The notes: a model not told the origin generated them from the letters alone. Positions 53,575-63,869 are shown, counted from the stretch's first letter. The stretch is DNA of 64,000 nucleotides from Mesorhizobium sp. M1C.F.Ca.ET.210.01.1.1 (GCF_004791585.1 NZ_SRUU01000026.1:31377-95376); one strand, 5' to 3'. Translations and numbers: made by a program.

Positions 53575-54438
53575 ATGGATATGATGAAAATGGCCGAGCG
53601 AACCTACTATGCGCCGCATGGCGGCCATCCCGGCCAGAACGAGCTTTTGACTGGCCGCGCCGTCTTCACCGAAGCCTATGCCGTCATTCCCAAGGGCGTG
53701 ATGCAGGACATCGTCACCAGCCCGCTGCCGTTCTGGGACAAGACAAGGGCCTGGATCATCGCAAGGCCGCTGTCGGGCTTCGCCGAGACGTTTTCCCAGT
53801 ACATCGTCGAAGTTCTGCCCGGCGGCGGCAGCGACCGGCCGGAGCTCGATGCCGGCGCCGAGGGCGTGCTGTTCGTGGTCGAGGGCGAGCTCGCCGTCTC
53901 GCTTGCCGGCAAGAAGCATGTGCTTCGTCCCGGCGGCTTCGCCTTCCTGCCGCCGGCGAGCGGCTGGACGGCGCGCAACGAGAGCGGCGATACGGTCCGC
54001 TTCCACTGGATCCGCAAGGCCTATGAGGCCGTCGACGGCCTCGACGTGCCCGAAGCCTTCTTCAGCAGTGATCAACAGGTCGAGCCAAGCCCGATGCCCG
54101 GCACCGGGGGCCGCTGGGCGACGACACGCTTCGTCGACCCGGCCGACATGCGCCACGACATGCATGTCACCATCGTGACGCTGGAACCCGGCGCCGTCAT
54201 TCCCTTCGCCGAAACGCATGTCATGGAGCACGGGCTCTATGTGCTGGAAGGCAAGGCCGTCTACCGCCTCAACAGGGACTGGGTCGAGGTCGAGGCCGGA
54301 GACTTCATGTGGCTTCGCGCCTTCTGTCCGCAGGCCTGCTATGCCGGCGGCCCGGGCAAATTCCGCTACCTGCTTTACAAGGACGTCAACCGGCACGCCA
54401 AGCTCGGCGGCGCCGGCATCGGGGGGTACGCCCGGTGA
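53575..54438 (+). CDS. allE: (S)-Ureidoglycine aminohydrolase
   Basis: 287 residues, a bicupin. The first cupin has FVVEGELAVSLAGKKH and the second the strongly conserved FAETHVMEHGLYVLEGKAVYRL, VEVEAGDFMWLRAFCPQACYAGG, with the Glu/His metal ligands intact. It converts ureidoglycine (from allantoate) to ureidoglycolate, releasing ammonia. It follows puuE-uraD by 10 bp and overlaps allA by four bases. The gene that makes its substrate from allantoate is not in the window. Confidence 0.92.
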   Translation: MDMMKMAERTYYAPHGGHPGQNELLTGRAVFTEAYAVIPKGVMQDIVTSPLPFWDKTRAWIIARPLSGFAETFSQYIVEVLPGGGSDRPELDAGAEGVLFVVEGELAVSLAGKKHVLRPGGFAFLPPASGWTARNESGDTVRFHWIRKAYEAVDGLDVPEAFFSSDQQVEPSPMPGTGGRWATTRFVDPADMRHDMHVTIVTLEPGAVIPFAETHVMEHGLYVLEGKAVYRLNRDWVEVEAGDFMWLRAFCPQACYAGGPGKFRYLLYKDVNRHAKLGGAGIGGYAR

Positions 54439-54926
54439 CCCGCATAGTCGCCAAGCCGCTGACACGCGAGAACTTCGCGCCGTTCGGCGACGTCATCGAC
54501 ATGGGCGGCGACAATCGCTACCCGATCAATGGCGGCAAGGCGATGCGCTACCATGATCTCGCCACCGCCGAGGCGGCCGGGCCGAACGCAAAGGTGCTGA
54601 TCTCGATGGTGCGCGGCACGCCCTATGAGATGCCGCTGAAGCTCACCATGGTCGAGCGCCATCCGCTCGGCAGCCAGGCCTTCATCCCGCTGTCGCCGCG
54701 CCCGTTCCTGGTCGTCGTCTGCCATGACACCGAGGATGGGCCGGGCGAGCCGTATGCCTTCATCACCGCGCCCGGCCAGGGCATCAATTACCGTCGCAAC
54801 CTCTGGCACGGCGTTTTGACGCCGATCGGCGAAGAACAGGATTTCCTCATCGTCGACCGCGGCGGCGACGGCCCCAACCTCGAGGAGTGCCATTTCTCGC
54901 ACCCTTACGAGATCCACCTTCCCTGA
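54435..54926 (+). CDS. allA: Ureidoglycolate lyase
   Basis: 163 residues with the AllA fold. FAPFGDVIDMGGDNRYPIN near the N-terminus, LISMVRGTPYEMPLKLTMVERHPLGSQAFIPL in the middle, and GQGINYRRNLWHGVLTPIG towards the end match the family. It splits ureidoglycolate to glyoxylate and urea. A GTG start at 54435 gives a four-base overlap with allE (GTGA), so translation is coupled. Confidence 0.93.
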   Translation: MTRIVAKPLTRENFAPFGDVIDMGGDNRYPINGGKAMRYHDLATAEAAGPNAKVLISMVRGTPYEMPLKLTMVERHPLGSQAFIPLSPRPFLVVVCHDTEDGPGEPYAFITAPGQGINYRRNLWHGVLTPIGEEQDFLIVDRGGDGPNLEECHFSHPYEIHLP

Positions 54927-54942
54927 GAGCCTTCGATTCCCC

Positions 54943-55536
<594 letters not shown>

Positions 55537-55621
55537 CGCGGATTGACCAGCCGATTTCGCCGGCTGGCTCATGACGTTTTGTAGATGGCTCCATCATGTG
55601 GCGGCGGATATTGGAGCCGCC

Positions 55622-57607
55622 ATGAAAATCGTCACCGAGTTCCCCCGCAAAGTCGTCGAATTTCCGGTCATGGGAATTGTCATGCCCGACGGCTGCCGGC
55701 TGTCGGCGCGGGTGTGGATGCCGGAGGATGCCGGCGACGACCCGGTGCCGGCGATCCTCGAGCACCTGCCCTATCGCAAGCGCGACGGCACCATCTTCCG
55801 CGATCAGCTGACACATCCCTATTTTGCCGGCCACGGCTACGCCTCGATCCGCGTCGACATGCGCGGCAACGGCGATTCCGAAGGGCTGATGGACGACGAA
55901 TATTCCGAGCAGGAGTTGCAGGACGCCTGCGACGTCATCGCCTGGGCGGCGTCGCAGCCCTGGTGCAACGGCAATGTCGGCATGATGGGCATTTCCTGGG
56001 GCGGCTTCAACTGCCTGCAGGTGGCCGCGAAACAGCCGCCGGCGCTGAAGGCGGTGATCAGCCTGTGCTCGACCGTCGACCGCTATGCCGACGACATCCA
56101 CTACAAGGGCGGCTGCCTGCTCTTGGAAAATTTCGGCTGGGCCTCGACGATGCTCTCCTACTCGTCGCGGCCACCGGACCCGCTCTTCGCCGGCAACAAG
56201 AGGTGGCGCGACCTTTGGCTGACCCGGCTGGAGAACCAGCCTTTTCTCGCGCCGCTGTGGCTCAGCCACCAGCACCGCGACGCCTACTGGAAGCGCGGCT
56301 CGATCTGCGAGGACTTTTCCGCTGTTCATGCGGCGGTGCTGTCGATCGGCGGCTGGCATGACGGCTACCGCAACACGATCTCCCACCTCGTCACCAACAT
56401 CGAGGCGCCCGCGAAAGGCATCGTCGGGCCGTGGATCCACAAATACCCGCACTATGCCTCCCCCCAACCCGCCATCGGCTTCCTGCAGGAGGCGCTACGC
56501 TGGTGGGACCGCTGGCTGAAGGGCACTGACACCGGCGTCGAGGCCGATCCGGCCTACCGCGCCTATGTCATGGACAGCGTGCGCCCTGCGCGCTGGCATC
56601 CCGAGCGTCCGGGTCGCTGGATCGCGGAACAGGACTGGCCGTCGCCCAACATCGAGATGCAAACGATCGAGTTGATCCCCGAAAGCAATGAACCCGCCAT
56701 CGTCGCTTCGCCGCAGAGCTGCGGCCTTGCCGGCGGCGAGTATTTTCCCTTCACCTTCGGTCCGGAACTGCCAGGCGACCAACGCCCCGACGACGCCCTG
56801 TCGGCATGCTTCGACCAGCCGCCGCTCGGCGAGGCGATCGACATCGTCGGCGCGCCGGAGGTTCTGGTCCTGGTCGCCTCCGATCGACGCCAGGCCAACA
56901 TCGCGGTCAGGCTCTGCGACGTGCACCCGGACGGCGCCTCGGAACTGATCTCCTATGGCGTGCTCAACCTCACCCATCGCAAATCGCATGAGTTCCCCGA
57001 GCCGCTGGTGCCGGGCGAGATGGTCTCGGCGCGCGTCGTGCTCGACCAGTGCGCCTACCGCGTGCCTGCCGGCCATAAGCTGCGCGTCGCCGTCTCGAAT
57101 GCCTATTGGCCGATGATCTGGCCGTCGCCGGAGCCGGTCCGCCTCTACCTGTCGAACGCGAAGCTGAAGCTGCCGCGGCGCCCCGCGGCAACGGGCGACG
57201 AGGTCACCTTCCCTTTGCCGGAGGCAGCCTCGCCCTGGGCGACGAAGTTGATCCGTGCCGCCAACTCCGAGCGTCATGTCGACCGCGACGAGAAGACCGG
57301 CGTCGTCACGCTTTCCATAACGGACGATTTCGGCGCGGTGCGCGATCTCGCGCACGGGCTTGTCAACGGCAGCATCGTCCGGGAGATCTGGGCGATCCAT
57401 CCCGACGACCCGCTGTCTGCCACCGGCAGCACCCATTGGACGCAGACATTGTCGCGAAATGAATGGTCGGTGCGGACCGAAACCTTCGCCGACATGCGCT
57501 CAAACGCGCAGAACTTCGTCGTCAGCGCCAGAATCGAGGCTTATGAGGGCGAAAAGCTGGTTTTCGAGCGCGATTTCGAGCAGACGATTCCCCGCGCCCT
57601 TGTTTGA
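55622..57607 (+). CDS. CocE/NonD-family hydrolase
   Basis: 661 residues with the cocaine-esterase/X-Pro dipeptidyl-peptidase fold. The nucleophile is in MGISWGGFNCLQ (GxSxG), the N-terminal region has RLSARVWMPEDAGDDPVPAILEHLPYRKRDGT, and the Asp/His partners lie in GGWHDGY and IHKYPHYA-type loops. The last 250 residues are the jelly-roll domain (NIAVRLCDVHPDG, RVPAGHKLRVAVSNAYWPM). ATG at 55622 with GGAG upstream. It precedes a peptide-type ABC importer and might process its ligands, but it has no signal peptide and would act in the cytoplasm. Confidence 0.9.
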   Translation: MKIVTEFPRKVVEFPVMGIVMPDGCRLSARVWMPEDAGDDPVPAILEHLPYRKRDGTIFRDQLTHPYFAGHGYASIRVDMRGNGDSEGLMDDEYSEQELQDACDVIAWAASQPWCNGNVGMMGISWGGFNCLQVAAKQPPALKAVISLCSTVDRYADDIHYKGGCLLLENFGWASTMLSYSSRPPDPLFAGNKRWRDLWLTRLENQPFLAPLWLSHQHRDAYWKRGSICEDFSAVHAAVLSIGGWHDGYRNTISHLVTNIEAPAKGIVGPWIHKYPHYASPQPAIGFLQEALRWWDRWLKGTDTGVEADPAYRAYVMDSVRPARWHPERPGRWIAEQDWPSPNIEMQTIELIPESNEPAIVASPQSCGLAGGEYFPFTFGPELPGDQRPDDALSACFDQPPLGEAIDIVGAPEVLVLVASDRRQANIAVRLCDVHPDGASELISYGVLNLTHRKSHEFPEPLVPGEMVSARVVLDQCAYRVPAGHKLRVAVSNAYWPMIWPSPEPVRLYLSNAKLKLPRRPAATGDEVTFPLPEAASPWATKLIRAANSERHVDRDEKTGVVTLSITDDFGAVRDLAHGLVNGSIVREIWAIHPDDPLSATGSTHWTQTLSRNEWSVRTETFADMRSNAQNFVVSARIEAYEGEKLVFERDFEQTIPRALV

Positions 57608-57630
57608 GCGCTGGCAAGATTGGTCCAAAT

Positions 57631-57661
57631 GCGACGTGCCATTTACGCCACGGCATGTCGC
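57631..57661. promoter_or_regulatory. Inverted repeat between the hydrolase and the ABC importer genes
   Basis: GCGACGTGCC (57631-57640) and GGCATGTCGC (57652-57661) form a 10-bp inverted repeat with one mismatch, with 11 bp between. It could be an operator for the importer operon or a hairpin that ends the hydrolase transcript. Confidence 0.35.
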
Positions 57662-57758
57662 ATTCGGTCTTGCTTACAGCTTTCCGTTGCGGTCATTATC
57701 CTCCTCAAGAAACGAGAAACGACCGTAAGGTCGAACCATCAGAGTGAGGAACCCTACA

Positions 57759-59345
57759 ATGTCTAACGAACTCGACTATCTCAGCCGTCGTGTCGCCGCC
57801 GGCAAGCTCAGCCGTCGCGATTTTCTCGGCCGTGCCGCCGCGCTCGGCATCTCCGCTCCCTTCGCCAATTCGCTGCTTTCCAGCGCTGCCCGTGCTGCCG
57901 GCCCGGTCAAGGGCGGCACGCTGAAGGCCGGCCTCGTCGGCGGCGAATCCACCAACAGCCTCGACCCGGCGCTGATGATGACGCAGGTGCCGTTCGCCTT
58001 CGGCAAGTGCTGGGGCGAAATGATCGTCGAGCTCTCACCCGACGGCAAGTTGGAGAACCGTATCGCCGAGGAGATCGGCGCTTCGGATGACGCCAAGACC
58101 TGGACGCTGAAGATCCGCGACGGTGTCGAGTTCCACAACGGCAAGACGGTGACCGCCGAGGACGTCGCCGCCACGCTCGAGCGCCATTCGGACGAGAAGT
58201 CGAAATCCGGCGCTCTCGGCTACATGAAGGGCATCGACACCATCAAGGCCAGCGGCAAGGAAGTCGTGCTGACCCTGAAGGAGCCGAATGCCGACCTTCC
58301 CTACCTGCTCAGCGACTATCACCTGATCGTCCAGCCGAACGGCGGTAAGGACAAGCCCGATGCCGGCATCGGCGCCGGCCCCTACAAGGTCAAAGTCAAC
58401 GAGCCTGGCGTGCGTCATGTCGGCGAGCGCTTCGCCAATTACTGGCAGGGCGACAAGATGGGCCATGCCGACCAGATCGAGGTTGTCGTGATCAACGACG
58501 CGACCGCGCGCACGGCGGCCCTGCAGGGCGGCCAGGTCAACATGATCAACCGCGTCGAACCGAAGATCGTCGACCTGATCAAGCGCGTGCCGGGCGTTAC
58601 CATCCGCAACCATTCGGGTCCCGGCCACTACGTGTTCATCATGCACTGCAACACGGCGCCGTTCGACAACAACGACCTCAGGATGGCGCTGAAGCTGGCG
58701 ATCGACCGCGATGAGATGCTGAACAAGGTGCTGCGCGGCTATGGCTCGCTCGGCAACGACTTCCCGATCAACGCTTCCTATCCGCTGTTCACCGAGATCG
58801 AGCAGCGCAAGTACGATCCCGACAAGGCCAAGTTCCACTACAAGAAGTCGGGACACGACGGCTCGATCCTGCTCCGGACCTCGGACGTCGCCTTCCCCGG
58901 CGCGGTCGATGCCGCGCAGCTCTATCAGCAGAGCGCGGCCAAGGCCGGCATCAAGCTGGAGATCAAGCGCGAGCCGGGCGACGGCTACTGGAACGAGGTC
59001 TGGAACAAGCAGCCTTTCTGCGCCTCCTACTGGGGCGGCCGCTCGACCCAGGACCAGATGTACTCGACCGCTTATCTGTCGAGCGCCGACTGGAACGACA
59101 CGCGGTTCAAGCGCCCGGATTTCGACAAGATGGTGCTGGCGGCGCGCGCCGAGCTCGACGAGGGCAAGCGCAAGGCGATTTACCACGACATGGCTGTGAT
59201 GGTGCGCGACGAAGGCGGCCTGATCCTGCCGATGTTCAATCAGTTCATTGACGCCACCGGCGCCAAGGTCGGCGGCTGGGTCGACGATCCGCATCAGGAG
59301 CTGATGAACGGCTACGCGCTGGCGAAGTGCTGGCTCGAAGCCTGA
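57759..59345 (+). CDS. Peptide-type ABC transporter substrate-binding protein (family 5)
   Basis: 528 residues. SRRVAAGKLSRRDFLGRAAA near the N-terminus is a Tat-type signal with SRRDFLG, ending in AARAAGPV. The mature protein has the family 5 SBP signatures GKCWGEMIVELSPDGKLENRIAEE and WTLKIRDGVEFHNGKTVTAEDV. ATG at 57759 with GAGGA eight bases upstream. It is the receptor of the importer that follows; the ligand is a short peptide or another small molecule, not predictable. Confidence 0.93.
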   Translation: MSNELDYLSRRVAAGKLSRRDFLGRAAALGISAPFANSLLSSAARAAGPVKGGTLKAGLVGGESTNSLDPALMMTQVPFAFGKCWGEMIVELSPDGKLENRIAEEIGASDDAKTWTLKIRDGVEFHNGKTVTAEDVAATLERHSDEKSKSGALGYMKGIDTIKASGKEVVLTLKEPNADLPYLLSDYHLIVQPNGGKDKPDAGIGAGPYKVKVNEPGVRHVGERFANYWQGDKMGHADQIEVVVINDATARTAALQGGQVNMINRVEPKIVDLIKRVPGVTIRNHSGPGHYVFIMHCNTAPFDNNDLRMALKLAIDRDEMLNKVLRGYGSLGNDFPINASYPLFTEIEQRKYDPDKAKFHYKKSGHDGSILLRTSDVAFPGAVDAAQLYQQSAAKAGIKLEIKREPGDGYWNEVWNKQPFCASYWGGRSTQDQMYSTAYLSSADWNDTRFKRPDFDKMVLAARAELDEGKRKAIYHDMAVMVRDEGGLILPMFNQFIDATGAKVGGWVDDPHQELMNGYALAKCWLEA

Positions 59346-59361
59346 GCTCGGCCTTGCGGAG

Positions 59362-60321
59362 ATGTCCTCACCCATCGTGAAACTGGTGGCCCAGCGCATT
59401 GCGCTGGGCATCCTCCTTCTGTTGGCCGTTTCGGTCCTGATCTTCGCCGGCACCCAGATCCTGCCCGGCGACGTCGCGCAAGCCATCCTCGGACAGTCGG
59501 CGACGCCGGAGTCGCTCGCCAACCTGCGCGAGCAGCTCGGGCTCAACCAGCCTGCCTATATCCGCTACTTCCACTGGCTGGGCGGCGTGCTGACCGGCGA
59601 TCTCGGAACCGCCATGTCGAGCGGGCAGGACATCGCGACATCGATCAAGGATCGGCTGTGGAACACGCTGTTCCTGGCCTTCTGGGCGGCGGTCGTGGCC
59701 ATTCCGCTGGCGATCACACTGGGCCTCATCGCCGTGCGCTACCGCAACGGCTGGGTCGACAAGCTGATCTCCGGCGTGGCGCTTGCCTCGACCTCCTTCC
59801 CGGAGTTCTTCATCGGCTATCTGCTGGTCTTCTACTTCGCGGTGCAGCACCAGTGGTTCCCCGCCATCTCAACCGTCTATGACGGAATGTCTATCGGCGA
59901 GCGCCTGCAGGCGATCGCGCTGCCGGCCGCAGCCCTGACACTTGTGGTGCTCGCCCATATGATGCGCATGACGCGCGCAGCGATCCTCAACGTCATGCAG
60001 TCGGCCTATGTCGAGACGGCCGAACTCAAAGGGCTCTCGGCCTTCGCGGTCATCCGCAAGCACGCGTTCCCGAACGCTATCGCGCCGATCATCAACGTCG
60101 TCATGCTCAATCTCGCCTATCTGGTGGTCGGCGTCGTGGTGGTCGAGGTGATCTTCGTCTATCCCGGCATGGGCCAGTATCTCGTCGACCATGTCACCAA
60201 GCGCGACGTTCCCGTGGTGCAGGCGGTCGGGCTGATCTTCGCCGCCGTCTATATCAGCCTCAACATCATCGCGGACATTGCGGCGATCGTCGCCAATCCG
60301 CGGCTCAGGCATCCGAAATAA
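59362..60321 (+). CDS. Peptide-type ABC transporter permease (DppB type)
   Basis: 319 residues with about six membrane helices. The opening LVAQRIALGILLLLAVSVLIFAGTQILPGD and the cytoplasmic EAA-like loop AYVETAELKGLSAFAVIRKHAFPNAI match DppB-type subunits. The start ATG at 59362 lies 16 bp after the receptor gene. All the usual conserved regions are present. Forms a heterodimer with the DppC-type subunit encoded next. Confidence 0.94.
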   Translation: MSSPIVKLVAQRIALGILLLLAVSVLIFAGTQILPGDVAQAILGQSATPESLANLREQLGLNQPAYIRYFHWLGGVLTGDLGTAMSSGQDIATSIKDRLWNTLFLAFWAAVVAIPLAITLGLIAVRYRNGWVDKLISGVALASTSFPEFFIGYLLVFYFAVQHQWFPAISTVYDGMSIGERLQAIALPAAALTLVVLAHMMRMTRAAILNVMQSAYVETAELKGLSAFAVIRKHAFPNAIAPIINVVMLNLAYLVVGVVVVEVIFVYPGMGQYLVDHVTKRDVPVVQAVGLIFAAVYISLNIIADIAAIVANPRLRHPK

Positions 60322-60334
60322 AGGGGCGGCCGAT

Positions 60335-61159
60335 ATGCTCGACATCAGGCGCATTCCCCTGCCTTCGCTGATCGGCCTGGTGCTGACGGGGCTATTCGTG
60401 CTTGCGGCGATCTTCGCGCCTTTGATCGCGCCGCATGGCAATGGCGAGATCGTCGGCGACGTCTGGGAGCCGATGTCGTCGACGCATTGGCTGGGCACCG
60501 ACAATCTCGGGCGTGATCTGTTGTCGCGCATGATCTACGGCGCCCGCATCACGCTGTTCATCGCGGTGCTCGCCACGGCGCTCTCCTTCTCGCTGGGCGC
60601 CATCCTCGGCTTCTCGGCGGCGGTGTTCGGCGGCTGGTACGACACGATCCTGTCGCGCCTCGTCGACCTCCTGATGTCGATCCCGACCCTAATCATGGGC
60701 CTCGTCGTGCTTTCGGTGCTGCCGTCCAACCTGGTGACGCTGATCCTGGTGATGGGCATCCTCGACTCGACCCGCGTCTACCGCCTGTCGCGCGCTGTGG
60801 CCGTCGACATCAACGTGATGGACTATGTCGAGGCGGCAAAACTGCGTGGCGAGGGCAGCGGCTGGATCATCTTCCGCGAGATCCTGCCCAACGCGCTCTC
60901 GCCACTGGTCTCGGAACTCGGCCTGCGCTTCATCTACGCCGTGCTGTTCCTGTCGACGCTGTCCTTCCTCGGCCTCGGCGTTCAGCCGCCGGACGCCGAC
61001 TGGGGCGGCATGGTGAAGGAGAACAAGGACGGCATCGTGTTCGGCATTCCGGCGGCGCTCATCCCCGCCGCGGCGATCGCGGCACTGGCGATCTCGGTCA
61101 ATCTCGTCGCCGACTGGGTGCTCAACCGCACGACAAGCCTGAAGGGAGGACGCGGCTGA
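60335..61159 (+). CDS. Peptide-type ABC transporter permease (DppC type)
   Basis: 274 residues with about six helices. The periplasmic loop HWLGTDNLGRDLLSRMIYGARI and the cytoplasmic YVEAAKLRGEGSGWIIFREILPNALSPL are DppC hallmarks, as is LSFLGLGVQPPDADWG near the end. ATG at 60335 with GGGG upstream. The stop overlaps the start of the ATPase gene by one base (TGATG), so translation is coupled. Confidence 0.94.
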   Translation: MLDIRRIPLPSLIGLVLTGLFVLAAIFAPLIAPHGNGEIVGDVWEPMSSTHWLGTDNLGRDLLSRMIYGARITLFIAVLATALSFSLGAILGFSAAVFGGWYDTILSRLVDLLMSIPTLIMGLVVLSVLPSNLVTLILVMGILDSTRVYRLSRAVAVDINVMDYVEAAKLRGEGSGWIIFREILPNALSPLVSELGLRFIYAVLFLSTLSFLGLGVQPPDADWGGMVKENKDGIVFGIPAALIPAAAIAALAISVNLVADWVLNRTTSLKGGRG

Positions 61160-62814
61160 TGGCTGACGGCAAGGCAAAGTCCACCCCTCTTCTCGATATC
61201 CGCAACCTGCGCATCGAAGCCACGGTCTATCCGCCTGGCGAAGCGCCGAAGACCATCACCCTTGTCCACGACGTCTCGCTGACGCTGGAAAAGGGCAAGG
61301 TGCTCGGCCTGATCGGCGAATCCGGCGCCGGCAAGTCGACCATCGGCCTGTCGTCGATGGGCTATGGCCGCGGCGGCGTACGCATCACCGGTGGAGAGGT
61401 CATCCTCAACGGCCGCGATATCCTCAAGGGCGGCAAGGAGGGCTTTCGCAAACTGCGCGGCCGCGAGGTCTGCTATGTCGCCCAGTCGGCGGCGGCGGCC
61501 TTCAATCCAGCGCACCGGCTGATGGACCAGGTGGTGGAAGCCGCCCTTCTGCACGGCACCGCGACCCGGGCCGAGGCCGAGAAGCGCGCCGTGGCGCTGT
61601 TCAAGAAGCTCAGCCTGCCCAATCCAGAGACGATCGGCGAGCGCTTCCCGCACCAGGTGTCGGGCGGACAGTTGCAGCGCGTGATGACGGCGATGGCGCT
61701 GTGCTCCGAGCCTGACCTGATCGTCTTCGACGAGCCGACCACGGCACTCGACGTGACGACGCAGATCGACGTGCTAGCGGCGATCAAGGACGCCATCCGC
61801 GACACGCATGTCGCGGCTTTGTACATCACCCACGACCTCGCCGTCGTCGCCCAGGTGTCGGACGAGATCATGGTGCTGCGCCACGGCCGGCTGGTCGAAT
61901 GGGGCGGCACGCGCCAGATCATCAAGGAGCCGCGCCAGGAATACACCAACGCGCTGGTCTCGGTGCATGAGATCGAGCATCAGGAGCAGCAGCCAGGCAC
62001 GGCGCCGATGCTGTCGGTGAAGAACGTGACGGCCGCCTATGGCGGCGGCCACGTCAAGGTGCTGAAGAACGTGTCGGTCGACATCTTCCCAGGTCAGACG
62101 CTGGCGGTGGTCGGCGAATCCGGCTCCGGCAAGTCGACGCTGGCCCGCGCCATCACCGGCCTGTTGCCGCCGGAGCAAGGCAGCGTCGTCTTCGATGGCC
62201 GCACGCTCGGCAACAGGCTGGCCGACCGGCCGAAGGAGGACCTGCGCCAACTGCAGATGATCTACCAGATGGCGGACGTCGCGATGAACCCGCGCCAGAC
62301 GGTCGGTACCATCATCGGCCGGCCGCTGGAATTCTACTTCGGCATGAAGGGCCGCGAACGCGACAAGCGCGTCGCCGAGCTGCTCGACGAGATCGAGATG
62401 GGCAAGGGCTTCATCGATCGTTATCCGGCCGAGCTTTCGGGCGGCCAGAAACAGCGTGTCTGCATCGCCCGCTCGCTCGCCGCAAAGCCGAAGCTGATCA
62501 TCTGCGACGAGGTGACGTCGGCGCTCGATCCCTTGGTCGCGCACGGTATCCTCAAGCTGCTGCTCAACCTGCAGCAGGTCGAGAAAGTGGCTTATCTCTT
62601 CATCACCCACGACCTCGCCACGGTGAAGTCGATCGCCGATTCGATCGCGGTGATGTATCGTGGCGAGGTGGTGCGCTATGGTTCGAAGAGCAAGGTGCTG
62701 ACCCCGCCCTTCGACGCCTATACCGACCTTCTGTTGTCGTCCGTTCCCGAAATGGAGATCGGCTGGCTGGAGAAGGCCATCGCGGGCCGGCGCATGGAAA
62801 GCGCCGGCAACTGA
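61159..62814 (+). CDS. Peptide-type ABC transporter ATPase, fused DppD-DppF
   Basis: 551 residues containing two complete ABC domains. The first has Walker A GESGAGKST, signature VSGGQLQRV and Walker B DEPTTALDV; the second has GESGSGKST, LSGGQKQRV and CDEVTSALDP. The two are usually separate DppD and DppF proteins; single fused chains are also common in alphaproteobacteria. ATG at 61159. This completes a five-gene-product importer with SBP and two permeases. Confidence 0.95.
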   Translation: MADGKAKSTPLLDIRNLRIEATVYPPGEAPKTITLVHDVSLTLEKGKVLGLIGESGAGKSTIGLSSMGYGRGGVRITGGEVILNGRDILKGGKEGFRKLRGREVCYVAQSAAAAFNPAHRLMDQVVEAALLHGTATRAEAEKRAVALFKKLSLPNPETIGERFPHQVSGGQLQRVMTAMALCSEPDLIVFDEPTTALDVTTQIDVLAAIKDAIRDTHVAALYITHDLAVVAQVSDEIMVLRHGRLVEWGGTRQIIKEPRQEYTNALVSVHEIEHQEQQPGTAPMLSVKNVTAAYGGGHVKVLKNVSVDIFPGQTLAVVGESGSGKSTLARAITGLLPPEQGSVVFDGRTLGNRLADRPKEDLRQLQMIYQMADVAMNPRQTVGTIIGRPLEFYFGMKGRERDKRVAELLDEIEMGKGFIDRYPAELSGGQKQRVCIARSLAAKPKLIICDEVTSALDPLVAHGILKLLLNLQQVEKVAYLFITHDLATVKSIADSIAVMYRGEVVRYGSKSKVLTPPFDAYTDLLLSSVPEMEIGWLEKAIAGRRMESAGN

Positions 62815-62923
62815 AGCGCGTCGCGCCGGGCGACATGCATTGAGCTGGCGTCCTCATCTCTGCGCTTCTGGGGCTTGGCCGGACCGGCCTGGCCCTTGAT
62901 GCTGGTCTCTCCCGGAAGTCCGC

Positions 62924-63775
62924 ATGGAGCCGCGCGTGGCGCTCAAATCCAAACTGCTGCTCATCATCCTCGACGGCGTGCCCTATCGGAACTGGCGCCG
63001 GCTGATGGGCAATCTCGAAGGCTGGGGGCTGTCGGGCGAGGCGCAGGTGTGGAGGATGCGCTCGGTGCTGCCCTCGACATCGGCCTGCTGCTACGCCTCG
63101 ATCCACACCGGGGTCACGCCGCAGGTGCACGGCATCCTCTCCAATGAGAACCGGTTCCGGGTCGAGCAGCCAGATATCTTCTCCGAGGTCAGCAAGGCCG
63201 GCGGCAAGACCGGTGCGGTGACCCATTCCTACTGGTCGGAATTCTTCCGCTCCCATCCGTTCGATCTGGTCGAGGACATGGAATTCGACGAGCCCGGCGG
63301 GCCGATCACGCATGGCCGCTTCCACACCATGACCGGCTACAATCTCAAGAACCAGATGACGCCGAGCGACGCCGACCTGTTCGCGACGCTGACGATGCTG
63401 ACGCGGCGCCACGGCATCCATTACGGCATCCTGCACACCTGCACGCTGGACTCGATGGGTCACCGCTTCGGCCATGACTGCCACGAGATGGACCACGCCT
63501 GCTACGCCATGGACGGCATGCTGGCGGGGTTCCTGCCCGGCTGGCGCGAAGCCGGCTACGAAGTGATCGTCACCGCCGACCACGGCCAGACGAACCGCGG
63601 CCACCACGGCGGGCACGATGACGAGATGCAGGATTTCGCGCTCTATTATTTCGGCCCGGCAAAGGGTCCCGAGCCCGATGCCCTGCTCGACCAGTTGCAA
63701 CTGGCCCCGACTGTGCTGAGCCGGCTGGGTGTGGAAATCCCGGCGACGATGAAGGCGAAGCCGTTTTTGGTTTAG
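62924..63775 (+). CDS. Alkaline phosphatase-superfamily phosphodiesterase (NPP-like), cytoplasmic
   Basis: 283 residues of the metal-dependent alkaline phosphatase/nucleotide pyrophosphatase superfamily. The first metal ligand is the Asp of ILDGVPY, the nucleophile lies in LPSTSACCYASIHTGVTP, and other ligands are in LDSMGHRFGHD and TADHGQTNRGHHGG. There is no signal peptide. The ATG at 62924 has GGAAG upstream; an internal GTG 12 bp on (VALKSK) is an alternative. It follows the fused ATPase by 109 bp, on the same strand. Substrate unknown; its position may mean that it works on something imported. Confidence 0.85.
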   Translation: MEPRVALKSKLLLIILDGVPYRNWRRLMGNLEGWGLSGEAQVWRMRSVLPSTSACCYASIHTGVTPQVHGILSNENRFRVEQPDIFSEVSKAGGKTGAVTHSYWSEFFRSHPFDLVEDMEFDEPGGPITHGRFHTMTGYNLKNQMTPSDADLFATLTMLTRRHGIHYGILHTCTLDSMGHRFGHDCHEMDHACYAMDGMLAGFLPGWREAGYEVIVTADHGQTNRGHHGGHDDEMQDFALYYFGPAKGPEPDALLDQLQLAPTVLSRLGVEIPATMKAKPFLV

Positions 63776-63825
63776 ATTCCCCTTGTCCCCTGTGGGAGAA
63801 GGGGGCGCCGAATGCGACGGATGAA

Positions 63826-63869
63826 GGGTGTTCCAGGGAACACCAACCTCTCACTCCGCTGGAACACCC
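63826..63869 (+). terminator. Hairpin after the phosphodiesterase gene
   Basis: GGGTGTTCCAG (63826-63836) and CTGGAACACCC (63859-63869) form a perfect 11-bp stem with a 22-nt loop, followed by CTTGTATCTG, which is only weakly T-rich. It overlaps the intergenic repeat copy that begins at 63783. Confidence 0.45.
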
